Positions 12,756 through 23,100 of a stretch of 64,000 nucleotides of DNA are shown piece by piece (within the stretch, counting starts at the first letter, position 1; each line of letters starts with the position of its first letter). Made by a program: the position numbers and the translations under genes. The notes beneath the pieces are model-generated. The model ran no database searches. It had not been told where the DNA came from and worked only from the letters and a program-made list of their open reading frames with translations. Source of the DNA: Phalacrocorax aristotelis (Eukaryota; Chordata; Aves; Suliformes; Phalacrocoracidae); the NCBI RefSeq assembly GCF_949628215.1, contig NC_134279.1, positions 58,697,766 through 58,761,765 on the forward strand, given 5' to 3'.

Positions 12756-13265
12756 CGCTCAGCGGTCCCCTCGCCGGCGCGCCCCCTCCTCCGTCCCCTT
12801 CCCCGCCCCGCCACGTCGGCAGCCGCGGGGGGAGGAGGCAGAGCAGGCCGGGCGGCCGCGGGCCGGCCGGCCCGCGGGTTGGAGGGAGGGTTGCCTCTCC
12901 TTCCCCCGCTCTCCTTCCGTCTCTCCAGGAGGCCGCCTGTTGCGAAGGGACTGCTCCGCGCCGCCACCAAGCCGCCCCAGGGCTTCGTGCTTCGGGACGG
13001 GGCGGCGGCGGTGACCCACGGCGGAGAGCCGCCCCGGCCGCCATGAGCGCCCCTCACCGCTGCCCCCGCAGCCATGAGCTCCCCTCACGGCCCCCCGCTT
13101 CCTGCGGCCCCGCTCGGCGGCGGGGTGCCTGCGGGACACGGCGCGCTCTCCCGGCGGGGGAGGCGGGCCCCCGCCGGGGAACCCGCCGGCCAGGGCCGAG
13201 GGTGGAGCAGGGCCTCCCTCAGGGGCGGGCGCCCGCGCCCTCCTTGAGCGGGCGAAGGGGGTGAA
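12180..13265. promoter_or_regulatory. FAM114A1: CpG island, FAM114A1 promoter region
   Basis: There is an abrupt rise in G+C and CpG density between AT-rich flanks, with GC-box clusters such as CCCCGCCCCGCC at 12,801-12,812. Its position immediately upstream of FAM114A1, on the opposite side from TLR1LB, fits a housekeeping-type promoter that initiates at several sites. It could also fire to the right, towards the TLR genes, but I see no plus-strand gene that clearly starts here. The many long overlapping ORFs in both strands (Arg/Pro/Gly-rich) result from high G+C and are not genes. Confidence 0.75.
12756..13000 (-). other. FAM114A1: Probable FAM114A1 exon 1 (5' UTR; 5' end uncertain)
   Basis: In the CpG island the minus strand carries a good donor (GCTGAGCG|GTAAGGAG) with the last exon base at 12,756. 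Splicing to the acceptor at 10,217 would put a noncoding leader in front of the ATG, as in mammalian FAM114A1. The transcription start cannot be read from sequence, and 13,000 is a placeholder within the island. Other donor-like sites at about 13,049 and 13,083 (GTGAGG on the minus strand) are alternatives. Confidence 0.4.
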
Positions 13266-16150
13266 TTTGCAAGGCTAATGTTACAACGTCCATACTGAGG
13301 CATTGTAAGTGTAAATGAGTCTAGTCACCCAGCTGGCGTCAATTTTTTTTTTTTTTTTTTTTAATTTTTTTTTTGTGGTAGAAAGTTTACTCCTCAAAGC
13401 GAGCTGCTGCTAACCACCTACTGAAGCGTGGAGCTGCGGAATTAAGTGTCTGAGAGTTCGCTTTTCAGATGTCAATTTGCACCTTCATTATAAACGAAAC
13501 TGAGAGGTGCAGGCACACGTTTCCAGTAAGTTAGTGTTAGCACTGGGTGCCCGCAGCCACCTGAGAAATACTTGGTTGAACAAGGTTCTTGCCCAAGAAC
13601 CTCTGGTTCTTGTCTCTAATTCCTCATCCTCTTTCCTCTTTTTGCCACTTCATTTTAAGGCGAAGTGTGCCCTTTTGCAGTGACAAAAGGCAGTTCTGCG
13701 ATTCATTGTAGCACCCTTTCTATCATTAGTCTTACTCCGCCAAAGAAAGAAAACTTACTGTTGTCACAGGAAGCAAAAGAATACATGTGAATCACTGAGG
13801 AGAGCTGCTATAGGAGGTCACAAAATAAAGCCCCAGTTCTCAGAAGTGTGCTTCACAAATATGGATCACACTACGTGACTTGTACGCTTATCAGGCAAAA
13901 ATCTCTGAGGTTTCCCATTAAGGTAAGTGCTAGAAGAACAAATAATTGTGTCACTACATAATAGGTTTATTCTGAAGGTGTTTCAATGAGAATTTAAGTA
14001 TTGGGGCATGCTGGCAGTTCTAGCATCTTTTAGGTTAATTTGTTAACATTTAGATGTATTTATTGAAAACTAAATCTAGAGTGGCCCTAAGACCAGAGGT
14101 CCCTCTGCTTTTCAGTGGAGATTGTGGAAGAGTCAGGGCAGTGTCTTAGGAGGAGTCACGATAGATGAAGCTCAATAGCTGGAAATTGTTTTTCCTATGA
14201 TGGATGGTAATTTTGACTGTAAAGTGGATCTTATGCTGCCAGTTTTGCAGATTCTGTACAAGGCCATGCATGTTTTAGAGCTGCAGGACAGTATTAATCA
14301 CTATTGTAATATAAAGTTATTAATTCAGAATGAAATTAACATTATAAGTGCGTAAACGTGTATGCCTGCCTATTGGAACAGAAGAATGTATTAGATTCCT
14401 GAGTTCTGAGATCACTTTCCTAAATATAGGACCTGCATTTTCTAATTTTCTTTCTCTCTCACTTTTTCACTTGTATTTTCTTACTATGGTAATATTGCAA
14501 ATGGTTTTGGAAAAAAATGAGCAATAGAGATTGAACACCTCACCTCAGATTTCGCTGAAGTTTGTTGTTACTGTAAGTTGAGTGTCATCATCTTCCTAGC
14601 GGGTTTCAAAAAAGATACTTCCCTTTTAATAAATAGATAAAGAAAAGATGGAAGGAAACATCTACATTTGACTGCTTTTAACAACACACAGAAGTATGGA
14701 TAACATTTGAGGAATATAATAATCTTCTTCCAGTGACTGCACGGGTAAATCTGAGTTGTAAATATGAGGGCTAATGGCATGCAATTAATGGTAATATGTT
14801 TATTTTGCTGTTTAATGTATGCTTTATCTGCCTTTATAGTGCATAGACAGAACTGGAGAACTCAAACTATTCCAGTGGCCAGCTCATACTGTTGCTTAAT
14901 TGAAGAAATACTCTCAAATAAGAGTCTCTAATTTGAAGCAGTTATTACATGCTAACCAAATGTATGTCTGGTGCTGTTTTCATTAGACTAATAGGTAGGT
15001 TATGGTCAAGCAATTAAAATGTTACATTCCAAAACAGGAATGAATGTTTGGTCATCCTAAGGTCTTGCCTTAGGATTTTATCTAATCCTAAGGATGGATA
15101 GCAAAATCTTTCCAGCTCTAAGGGCAGACAATGGTGAGATTTGTATGTAACAGCAATTATGATGTGTCATGTGGAAGCCAGATGTGAATACTCTTGTCTG
15201 TATTGACAGAAATGAAGAAATAGTCATAGAGTACTACCATAAAGCTCATCGGCATAACAGCTGAGAATATGAAGTGTCCATATTCTGTCGCTTACTACTT
15301 GTCCTGCCTTTTCCTTCCTTTTTTTGAATGACCTCTTTTCACTTGAGGCTGAGAAATGAAATACAGTGTGCAGAATAAGCGTTAAAGTGAAAAAGTAATT
15401 CTTAAGATAATTTCCTCTGCCTCCTGAATCTCTGAAATGTTAAATCTTGAATGCGTTATGGTATGCTAACCCAGAAAGGTAGGTTGTAGTGTGGCAGTTC
15501 TGTATTTAGATCTCAGCTAAGATGGGATATCTGACCAACATTATACAGAAATAAAGAGACTATTTTATGTCTTTGCTAGGACAACAAGTCAAGTGTTTGG
15601 ACATTCAGTACCGAAGTTGAGTTGCTGCTCTCTTTTAATTAAAAAAAAAAGAAAAAAAAGCGCCCACCCACTGTTTCCATGTCCACTATTTAACCCAGTC
15701 ACAACTCTGTTGGAGCAGGAGAGAGAGATTATTTTTCCATTCCCATTATGGAAATTAAAATAAGACAAACAGGACTTTTATTTACCAGCCTTGATAAGAA
15801 CTTGACAACTGAATTGGTATAGCTAAATGAAAAAAATCAGAATAATGCATATAAACTTAGATCATTATTATTGCTCAGAAAAAGTACTTATTTTTGCATT
15901 CATTTGTATTAATTTGATGAAGACAGAGAGTGGGTTAAAAGATAATTTTTTTCCCCTGCTTAATCTCTTGCAAAGCATGAAAACACGTAGTTCAATTATA
16001 TTTAAATAATGGGGAAATTACAGTACTGTTGTACGTGGAAAATACATCTGGAGGAAAGCAAATGCCATTTCATAAGGTGTCAGTAGGTGGCGCAAACATT
16101 TACATAAAAGGTTTGGGCGTTCCTAAATGTTATTACACAGTAGGATAGAG
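13266..16150. other. Intergenic region between FAM114A1 and TLR1LB
   Basis: G+C falls sharply after the island. A poly-T block (20 T, AA, 10 T) occupies 13,343-13,374. I see no gene, RNA gene or recognisable mobile element in the rest. All ORFs are short and without homology. Confidence 0.6.
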
Positions 16151-16219
16151 TTACAGGAAGTTTTCTTTTTGTCTTTTCCCGAGTACATTTTCTGCTTTTT
16201 CAGAGCGCAGGGATTTCTG
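16151..16219 (+). promoter_or_regulatory. Candidate TLR1LB promoter and noncoding exon 1
   Basis: A TTACAGGAAGTTTT element at 16,151-16,164 is a good ETS/PU.1-type purine box, a usual feature of TATA-less myeloid promoters. It is followed by a pyrimidine-rich stretch and GGGATTTCT (kappa-B-like, near 16,210). The last 'exon' bases are TTTCTG, then a donor GTGAGAAAC (GT at 16,220). Splicing from here to the acceptor at 18,063 would give a short 5' UTR. The arrangement is attractive, but no transcript evidence is available. Confidence 0.3.
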
Positions 16220-18063
16220 GTGAGAAACTTTTCATTTTATTGATTTTATGCAGTTGCTAGTTAGCTAAAACTGTTTTATATTCTGCATCTTCTTTTAAAA
16301 TGAGCCATGTTTTCTACAGAGGGTTATTGGCAAGTGTGTGAGGTACTTTCAAATGTATGAGTAAGAAATGAGAGTAAAGTTGCATATGTCCAGTAAATTT
16401 ATCCAAAGAAGCTGGCCAAATAGCAGTCTCTTTGTATTAGCACTACACCCCTAATTAAGGGGGTCACAGTGATTTAATGGCAGTCATTTTTTTACAGGTC
16501 AGGAATGGGTCTAACTTGTTTCATCCATGTGAAAGATATATTTTTAACATTTAAGTTTTGTATTATGCTGATAACTTGCAAAGCACATGCCTTAGTACTG
16601 AACCATCATAGCTCAATGCATTCTGTACATTTCTTATATGGAAGTTTAGTCAGTTTATACTGAGTTTATACTGGAAAAACTCCTAAAATCTCAATTTCGA
16701 TTTCTTCTCTCGCTCTTTAAACAACAGGACAATTTCTTGTTATGGCCTTGGTTTGCTACCGGATTGCTTCTCTGCTTATATCTTGATAATATTCTTTTTG
16801 TCAAGTTTGAAGACTTGAGGATACTTCTGAATTAAAAGGGATATGACTATAAAGGATGATTTATCCAGTGTTAGCTCCCAAATCAAGGGTCATGTGTTAT
16901 AACAGTTGTTAACTTTGTTGCTTCATAGGATATTCTAAAGAAAGTTTGAAGGTACTCGTAAATAGTTTGACCAAATACAAGGATACAGGAACGAGAAAGA
17001 AAATTAAGTACATGTGGAAGAATCGTATCCTTCTTTCACCTAGTCCCTGGTTACTGCTGAAATTTTGTCCTAAGAAGAAACAATGATTTGAAGGTAGATT
17101 TTTTTTTCTTTTCAGATTTCTCTTGAAGCTACATAATTTGTTTGATCACATACACATTAGTAGTGTTGCCCTAATAATTGAAAGAACAGGATAGAGGATG
17201 CCGATTATCTTTTGTTATCTGCGTGTGCCCAAATGCCTTTTGAGAGCTATGATGGTAAAACTGCATATAATTTTTCCAAATGAAAATCTGGAAGAAGGCT
17301 GGAAAAATTTTGCTGCTTTTCCCCACTATTTCTAGATAATTTCCAAGCCTAGTTTAATATATTCTTTAAAAAAGAACAACTCAGTGGATTCTCTGGTTTT
17401 TGTTGTATTGGTGAGATATCATAATATAGGTTGTGTAAAATCAGGCAGAATGTACATTTTAGACCCGGTAATGTAATCCTAAGAAAGCTTGTGGAATGGT
17501 TAATGCTGCAGAGGATGTAGTCCTTGAGTTTGCGGCTTTAGTCCAATAAGTGACAGCTATTACTGTCTCATTGGAGGGTCACTAGAAATCATGTTTCAGT
17601 CCAGGTTTTATAGTCGCAAGTCCATATAAAAAATGTCTCTTGAGTCTAGTTCATATCCTTCCAGAGGGAATCTGATGAGAGGATGACCGTACTGACCTCA
17701 GATACTCTACTTTCTGATCAAAGTGTATTGTACAGTTGTAGAAAGCCTTCATAATACATTGAATCACAACAGTAATTCTGTAGGTAAGCAGCAAATTTTA
17801 GTCTCCTATGAAATCAGACATGTTTTGTAAGAAACAGACTCATTATATATTAAATACAGCATTTCTACCAAATAGAAATTTCAGTGGTGTTCTCTTAATA
17901 AAGAATGCCTCTGCTGAAAGATGATAGGTGCCTTCATTGTTTTTTGAGTCAAAGGGAGAGCTGAGAAATTGGAACCTTAAAAAATCCATCTCTGTGGTGG
18001 CTCCTGCAAAGCCACTTAATGATACAATATGGTTTTTGTTTTTATTTGTTTGTTTTGGTACAG
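16220..18063 (+). other. Presumed TLR1LB intron or 5' flank
   Basis: This is AT-rich sequence without a recognisable gene. It ends in a long T/G-rich tract and an acceptor (TTGGTACAG, AG at 18,062-18,063) 75 bases before the TLR1LB ATG, so at least the right end behaves as an intron. The 5' limit depends on the candidate exon at 16.2 kb. Confidence 0.45.
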
Positions 18064-18138
18064 GATTAGAACAAAGATGGACAAATCAGAAAAGTATTGA
18101 GTATCTCCGAAGAACAAGAAACCAATATTTCAGAAAAT

Positions 18139-20064
18139 ATGAGATCTCTCAGAAACTTTTTTCTTTACAAGTGTCTGTTTGCATTAACTTTTTGGAACCA
18201 TATCAGCCTGTCTGTGGAAAATGAACTCTTTACATCTATTTCTAATGGTTTTCCAGAAGATGGTTCTGACAAAAAAATCAAGACCCTGCCACTCCTGTAT
18301 ACAAATAGTCATCAGTCCAAAGCTAATTTTGACTGGGTTGTGATACAAAATACTACAGAAAGCCTGTCACTGTCAGAAATCACAAATGGCAATCTAAAAA
18401 AATTAGTAGCTTTATTATCTAATTTCAGACAAGGCTCCAGGCTACAAACTCTGACACTGACAAATGTGTCAGCGGACTGGAATGCTATTATGGACATTTT
18501 TCAAACTGTATGGCACTCATCCATCGAATACTTCAATATTATCAGTGTAACACAATTGTCGGACATCACAGCCTATAACTTTAACTATTCAGGTACCTCT
18601 ATGAAAGCACTGACAATGAAGAAAGTTAAAATTGAAGATCTGTACTTCATACAGGATGACCTATACAGAATATTTGCAGACATGAACATTGCAGCCTTGA
18701 CAATAGCTGAATCAAAGATAATACATATGGTGTGTCCTTCGTCTGACAGTCCCTTTAGTTACTTAAATTTTTCAAAGAATGATTTAACAGATCTTCTTTT
18801 TCAAAAATGTGACAAATTAATTAATCTGGAGACATTAATCTTGAAGAAGAATAAATTTGTGAGCCTTTCCAAGGTAAGCTTCATGACCAGCCATATGAAA
18901 TTGCTGAAATATTTGGACATGAGCAACAACTTGCTGAGTCACGCTGCAGCTGATGTGCAATGCCAGTGGGCTGAGTCTCTGACAGAGTTGGACCTGTCCT
19001 CAAATCAGTTGACGGATTCCGTGTTTGAGTGCTTGCCTGTCAACATCAAAAAGCTTGACCTACAAAACAATCAGATCACCAGTGTGGCCAAGGGGATGGC
19101 TGAGCTGAAATCCTTGAAAGAGCTGAACCTGGCATCAAACAGGCTGGCTGACCTGCCAGGGTGCAGTGGCTTTACATCCCTGGAGTTCCTGAATATAGAG
19201 ATGAATTCGATCCTCACCCCATCTGCCGACTTCTTCCAGAGCTGCCCACGGGTCAAGGAGCTACAAGCTGGGCACAACCCGTTCAAGTGTTCTTGTGAAC
19301 TGCAAGACTTTATCCGTCTGGAGAGGCAGTCTGGATGGAAGCTGTTTGGCTGGCCGGCGGCATACACGTGCGAGTACCCGGAAGACTTGCGAGGAACGCA
19401 GCTGAAGGACTTCCACCTGACTGAACTGGCTTGCAACACGATGCTCTTGCTTGTGACAGCTCTGCTGCTGACGCTGGTGCTGGTGGGTGTTGTGGCCTTT
19501 CTGTGCATCTACCTGGATGTGCTGTGGTACGTGCAGATGACGTGGCAGTGGACGCAGACAAAGCGGAGAGCTTGGCACAACCACCCCGAAGAGCAGGAGA
19601 GAGTTCTGCAGTTCCACGCGTTCATTTCCTACAGCGAGCGTGATTCGTTGTGGGTGAAGAACGAGCTGATCCCAAACCTGGAGAAGGGGGAGGGCGGTGT
19701 CCAACTGTGCCAGCACGAGAGAAACTTCATCCCTGGCAAGAGCATTGTGGAGAACATCATTAACTGCATTGAGAAGAGCTACAAGTCGATCTTTGTGTTG
19801 TCTCCTAACTTTGTGCAGAGTGAGTGGTGTCACTATGAGCTGTACTTTGCCCATCACAAATTATTCAGTGAGAATTCCAACAGCTTAATCCTCATTTTAC
19901 TGGCGCCCATCTCTCCGTGTATTATCCCTGCGAGGTATCACAAGCTGAAGGCTCTCATGGCAAAGCGGACGTACCTGGAGTGGCCGAAGGAGAGGAGCAA
20001 GCATGCCCTTTTCTGGGCTAACCTGAGGGCAGCTATTAGCATTAACCTGCCAATGGCTGATTGA
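18139..20064 (+). CDS. TLR1B: TLR1LB, Toll-like receptor 1 family member B (short ectodomain)
   Basis: This is a 641-residue type I receptor in a single coding exon. It is expected to pair with TLR2-type receptors at the membrane to sense lipopeptides and signal through MyD88. It has a signal peptide (about 1-25, hydrophobic core FFLYKCLFALTFW), a short leucine-rich ectodomain, an LRR C-terminal cap (380-432, NPFKCSC...), a transmembrane segment (about 434-457) and a TIR domain with FISYS (495-499), BB-loop RNFIPGKS (P532) and FWANL (625-629). The start at 18,139 aligns residue for residue with the TLR1LA start up to VENE. The frame stays open upstream to a TTG at 18,097, but there is no earlier ATG. 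Compared with TLR1LA it lacks about 156 residues, roughly the first five or six repeats. From codon 241 on it is nearly identical to TLR1LA through gene conversion. It ends INLPMAD. Confidence 0.95.
   Translation: MRSLRNFFLYKCLFALTFWNHISLSVENELFTSISNGFPEDGSDKKIKTLPLLYTNSHQSKANFDWVVIQNTTESLSLSEITNGNLKKLVALLSNFRQGSRLQTLTLTNVSADWNAIMDIFQTVWHSSIEYFNIISVTQLSDITAYNFNYSGTSMKALTMKKVKIEDLYFIQDDLYRIFADMNIAALTIAESKIIHMVCPSSDSPFSYLNFSKNDLTDLLFQKCDKLINLETLILKKNKFVSLSKVSFMTSHMKLLKYLDMSNNLLSHAAADVQCQWAESLTELDLSSNQLTDSVFECLPVNIKKLDLQNNQITSVAKGMAELKSLKELNLASNRLADLPGCSGFTSLEFLNIEMNSILTPSADFFQSCPRVKELQAGHNPFKCSCELQDFIRLERQSGWKLFGWPAAYTCEYPEDLRGTQLKDFHLTELACNTMLLLVTALLLTLVLVGVVAFLCIYLDVLWYVQMTWQWTQTKRRAWHNHPEEQERVLQFHAFISYSERDSLWVKNELIPNLEKGEGGVQLCQHERNFIPGKSIVENIINCIEKSYKSIFVLSPNFVQSEWCHYELYFAHHKLFSENSNSLILILLAPISPCIIPARYHKLKALMAKRTYLEWPKERSKHALFWANLRAAISINLPMAD
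18861..20054 (+). repeat. Gene-conversion tract, TLR1LB copy
   Basis: This is a 1,194-base direct repeat of 29,196-30,389 at a constant offset of 10,335 bases. I find two single mismatches (19,491 T versus C, 19,788 G versus A, both silent) and one patch of six mismatches in 19,905-19,921. Mismatches become frequent at once outside the tract (18,845, 18,848, 18,860 on the left; from 20,055 on the right). It covers the last repeats, the LRR C-terminal cap, the membrane segment and the TIR domain. Confidence 0.95.
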
Positions 20065-20131
20065 AAGAGGTGTGGGGAAACAGATTAAGAATCTTTCTAA
20101 TGGTATTTCTTCTGTTTTTTCTTGGTGAAGC

Positions 20132-20137
20132 AATAAA
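20132..20137 (+). terminator. TLR1LB polyadenylation signal
   Basis: A canonical AATAAA lies 68 bases after the stop codon. Cleavage would be expected around 20,150-20,160, giving a very short 3' UTR. Confidence 0.6.
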
Positions 20138-20159
20138 TACTTTATGAATTCCATTGCTT

Positions 20160-23100
20160 GTCTATGTATTTAACTTTCTGTTACAGAACCTTGTTTCTAT
20201 GTAGCTGTCTATGCTGCCTCCGAACTGTAGGCAAAATTCAACTACCTTAGTGGAAATGTCTTGAGGTTGATACAGAGATAACAAATCATAAATGAATTTC
20301 ACTGTGGATTTTGAAATACAGCTTGAAATACTGTAGTGATTTTTTTTTCAGCAGAATAAAATCTGGGGAAGTTGCTATAGTAATGTGGAAGAGTGCTTGA
20401 GTTTCTGGAGAGTTTGCAGAGCTGCATTAATCACAAGGCTTAGGCAGCTTGGTCACAGGACCTCTTTGTGAGAAAGAACATTACGCATCCTGAGATGATG
20501 TCTAAAAGTCTAGAGCTTGAGGTGATTCCTGGGTAGTGTTTTCCCAGATTCAGTGAAGCTTAAAAGGATAAGATCCAGGTACAGGGCTCTGTGACCGTTC
20601 AGCACAGGTGGACAAAAATGGCCATGCCACAAAAGAGGACTGAGTGAGGAAGAAAGGTTTTGGGGTTTTTTCCTTAAAAAGAAAAAAAGGAAGGATAAGC
20701 TACTTCACTCTTTGTGGTTCAGAGTTTGGCACTGCTGTGAGGGAGAAGCACTGAATTGACAATCAGAGCTCTAATTCCCATCCTCTGATAGAGTCCTGGT
20801 ACCGTTTCGATCCTGAGAGATACCCTGACCAAAGGGACTGAGAGGATATCCGCAGTAATATGACTGCCTTCATCATCGTTGGCTATATGTTGAGAAACTT
20901 TTGACTTCTCTATATCCTGCTTAGTTTATGCTTATTATTAAACGAATCTGTGCTTTTCAGCCAAAACAGTATCTTTTGCAGCACAGCTATGGGTTCTGAT
21001 CAGAAAGGCAATAACCAGTCAGAGGCTGAAAAAATTTGCCCGGTCTTGGACAGCAGGTAACACCCTCTATTCATGGAGTCAGAAAGACAAGCTACATTTA
21101 CAGTATTTGCTGTCCTTTATAGAAATACAGCAGGCCCTGTTATCTGCACTTGTGCTGTTTTGCCTTCAAGAAAAGGGGCTGGGCTCCAACAAACATTCAC
21201 AACTGCTGAAGATGATCACAGCGAACTTCCTCTTTGCCCCCAGAAGGGTGGGTGTTTGCCATCCGGAACACCAGACTTAAATGACCAGCAAGCAGGAAGT
21301 TTTCCTTTCAAAACTGCATTTCAACATGAAGACGAGAGAAGAACGAATGTTAAAATGAAATCCTCATTTAATATAGAATGTTCACATTTTATCTCATTCT
21401 TGTCTTCCATTATTATTAACAAAAGATATTAATTTTGTGTGGGGTTTTTTGTTTTTGTTTTTTTTTTTCCTGATGTCTAAGCAGGCCGAGGTCTCTTGAC
21501 CTGAAGTTGTGAAATGTAAGTAACTGTTTCATGATTTGTAGGGGAAAGATCAAATTTAACACCTTGAGCTCTCTCATCCCACTTAGCCTCAAAATTAATA
21601 TAACATACCTATTACCAAATTGCAGGCATTTCATTCAGGACTGTGGAAAGAATGGTTTTCTGTACTTCCTCCTTCCCCTCTAACTAATGCTTCAGTGTAT
21701 GTCTCATTTAACCCTTAGAAAACTGAAGATGAACAGACAACTTGGTTTGCCTGTCCCTTTCACATAGCCAGGGACAGCTGGGTTGTTACACAGTGTCTTG
21801 CTTGGAAATTTTCTTTGAAAGCCTCAGAGTTTTAGGTCAGCAGCCCTTGAAACTTCTGCAATACAGTTAACATCTCATGTTGCATGTGAAGCTTTAAGAA
21901 CTCGTATGGCTTCTTTTGTTGGCTGGAGGACAGAGAAACCCTCTGAAACTCAGAGAGTGCACTAGAAATCCTTCCTGTTACTCAGGTGGGAGAACACAGC
22001 TGTTGCCAGAAATTAATTATTCCTTTCAGGAGTGAAAGGTTTTAGCAGGGGGTTGCTTGCCACTTTGGAAAGAACTTGGGAACTACATGACCTCTGGCAA
22101 TGTAGCTGATGCAATCATAAGCAGAAATATGTAATTACAGGTTTCTGGTATATATCCAAAATCCTTTTGTGAATAATGTTTGAAAGGGAGGCTTGTAATG
22201 AGCATGGGAAGTAATTGAAACTTGTATTTTGTAACCAGAAGCCCACATACTATTAGATTTTTGTCCATGCTATGTGCCAGATAATTGCCAAAACAGGTAC
22301 ACGTACAGTGAATTACTGCATCTAGTTGCTCTGATTCCACAAGAGAGAATGAGTTTCTCAAGCAGAACATATCAGAATATTTGAAACAACTATTTTGGCC
22401 TCCACCATAGTCTGAGCACTTTCTTTAAAAGCAGTTTTAGTCCAAGAAGAAATTTTTCACATAGGTGGGCCCTTGTGTTAGTCTCACAGCCCGTGGCAGC
22501 CACTTATCTGCACCTTGTTGATGTGAGTCTGCAGCTGGTCCTGCACTGAAAGCTGCAACTGCTAATGCACTCCAGGGATCAGGAAAATGGAGTATGTAAA
22601 TATATTCTGATGTCAGATACTGTATCAGAGCAGATTCTTGGCACTTGACTAGTCATCTTGGTGACTAGCACGAATGCTATTTTTACATGCATAATAATAT
22701 CAGCATACAAAACCGATAACATGGGTGTTAAACACCCTCTAAAACCTAGAAAATATGCAGAATGAAGTGAAAGTGTAAATGTGTTTATATATATTTAAGT
22801 AGTGTGTAGTATAAAGGAAACCGAACAGCGACCAACTGGCTGTTCTGACGCAATGTGGGTTGCCCTGCTGAGAACTCAGCTCTTTTTTAGCTTCGGAAAT
22901 ATTACGAAGCATCATCACTGAAGCTCAGCTACAGATAGTCAGAGCAGGGAACAGCACTTTAGGGAAGAATGGGACTTGGTGGGAGATGAGGCATTCTGCT
23001 GAGATGAAGGTTCAAAACCTCTGTGAAACCCTTGTTTTACTCAGGGCTTCAACCTGGCTGGTTTTTCTTTCAGAAACATTTACTGAGATTGACTATAATG

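Noticed and set aside
12461-13303. Several Arg/Pro/Gly-rich ORFs of up to 267 codons in both strands
   Set aside because: They lie in a CpG island with high G+C and few stop codons. They have no domain, overlap in all frames, and fit promoter composition.
18097-18138. Longer TLR1LB start, 14 codons upstream
   Set aside because: The triplet at 18,097 is TTG, not ATG. The ATG at 18,139 aligns exactly with the TLR1LA start and begins the signal peptide.
19071-19857. Antisense ORFs of 83-198 codons inside TLR1LB, repeated in TLR1LA at 29,406-30,051
   Set aside because: They lie opposite the TIR and cap coding sequence and are shared only because the tract is duplicated. There are no splice or promoter signals and no homology. 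They are frame shadows of G+C-rich coding sequence.
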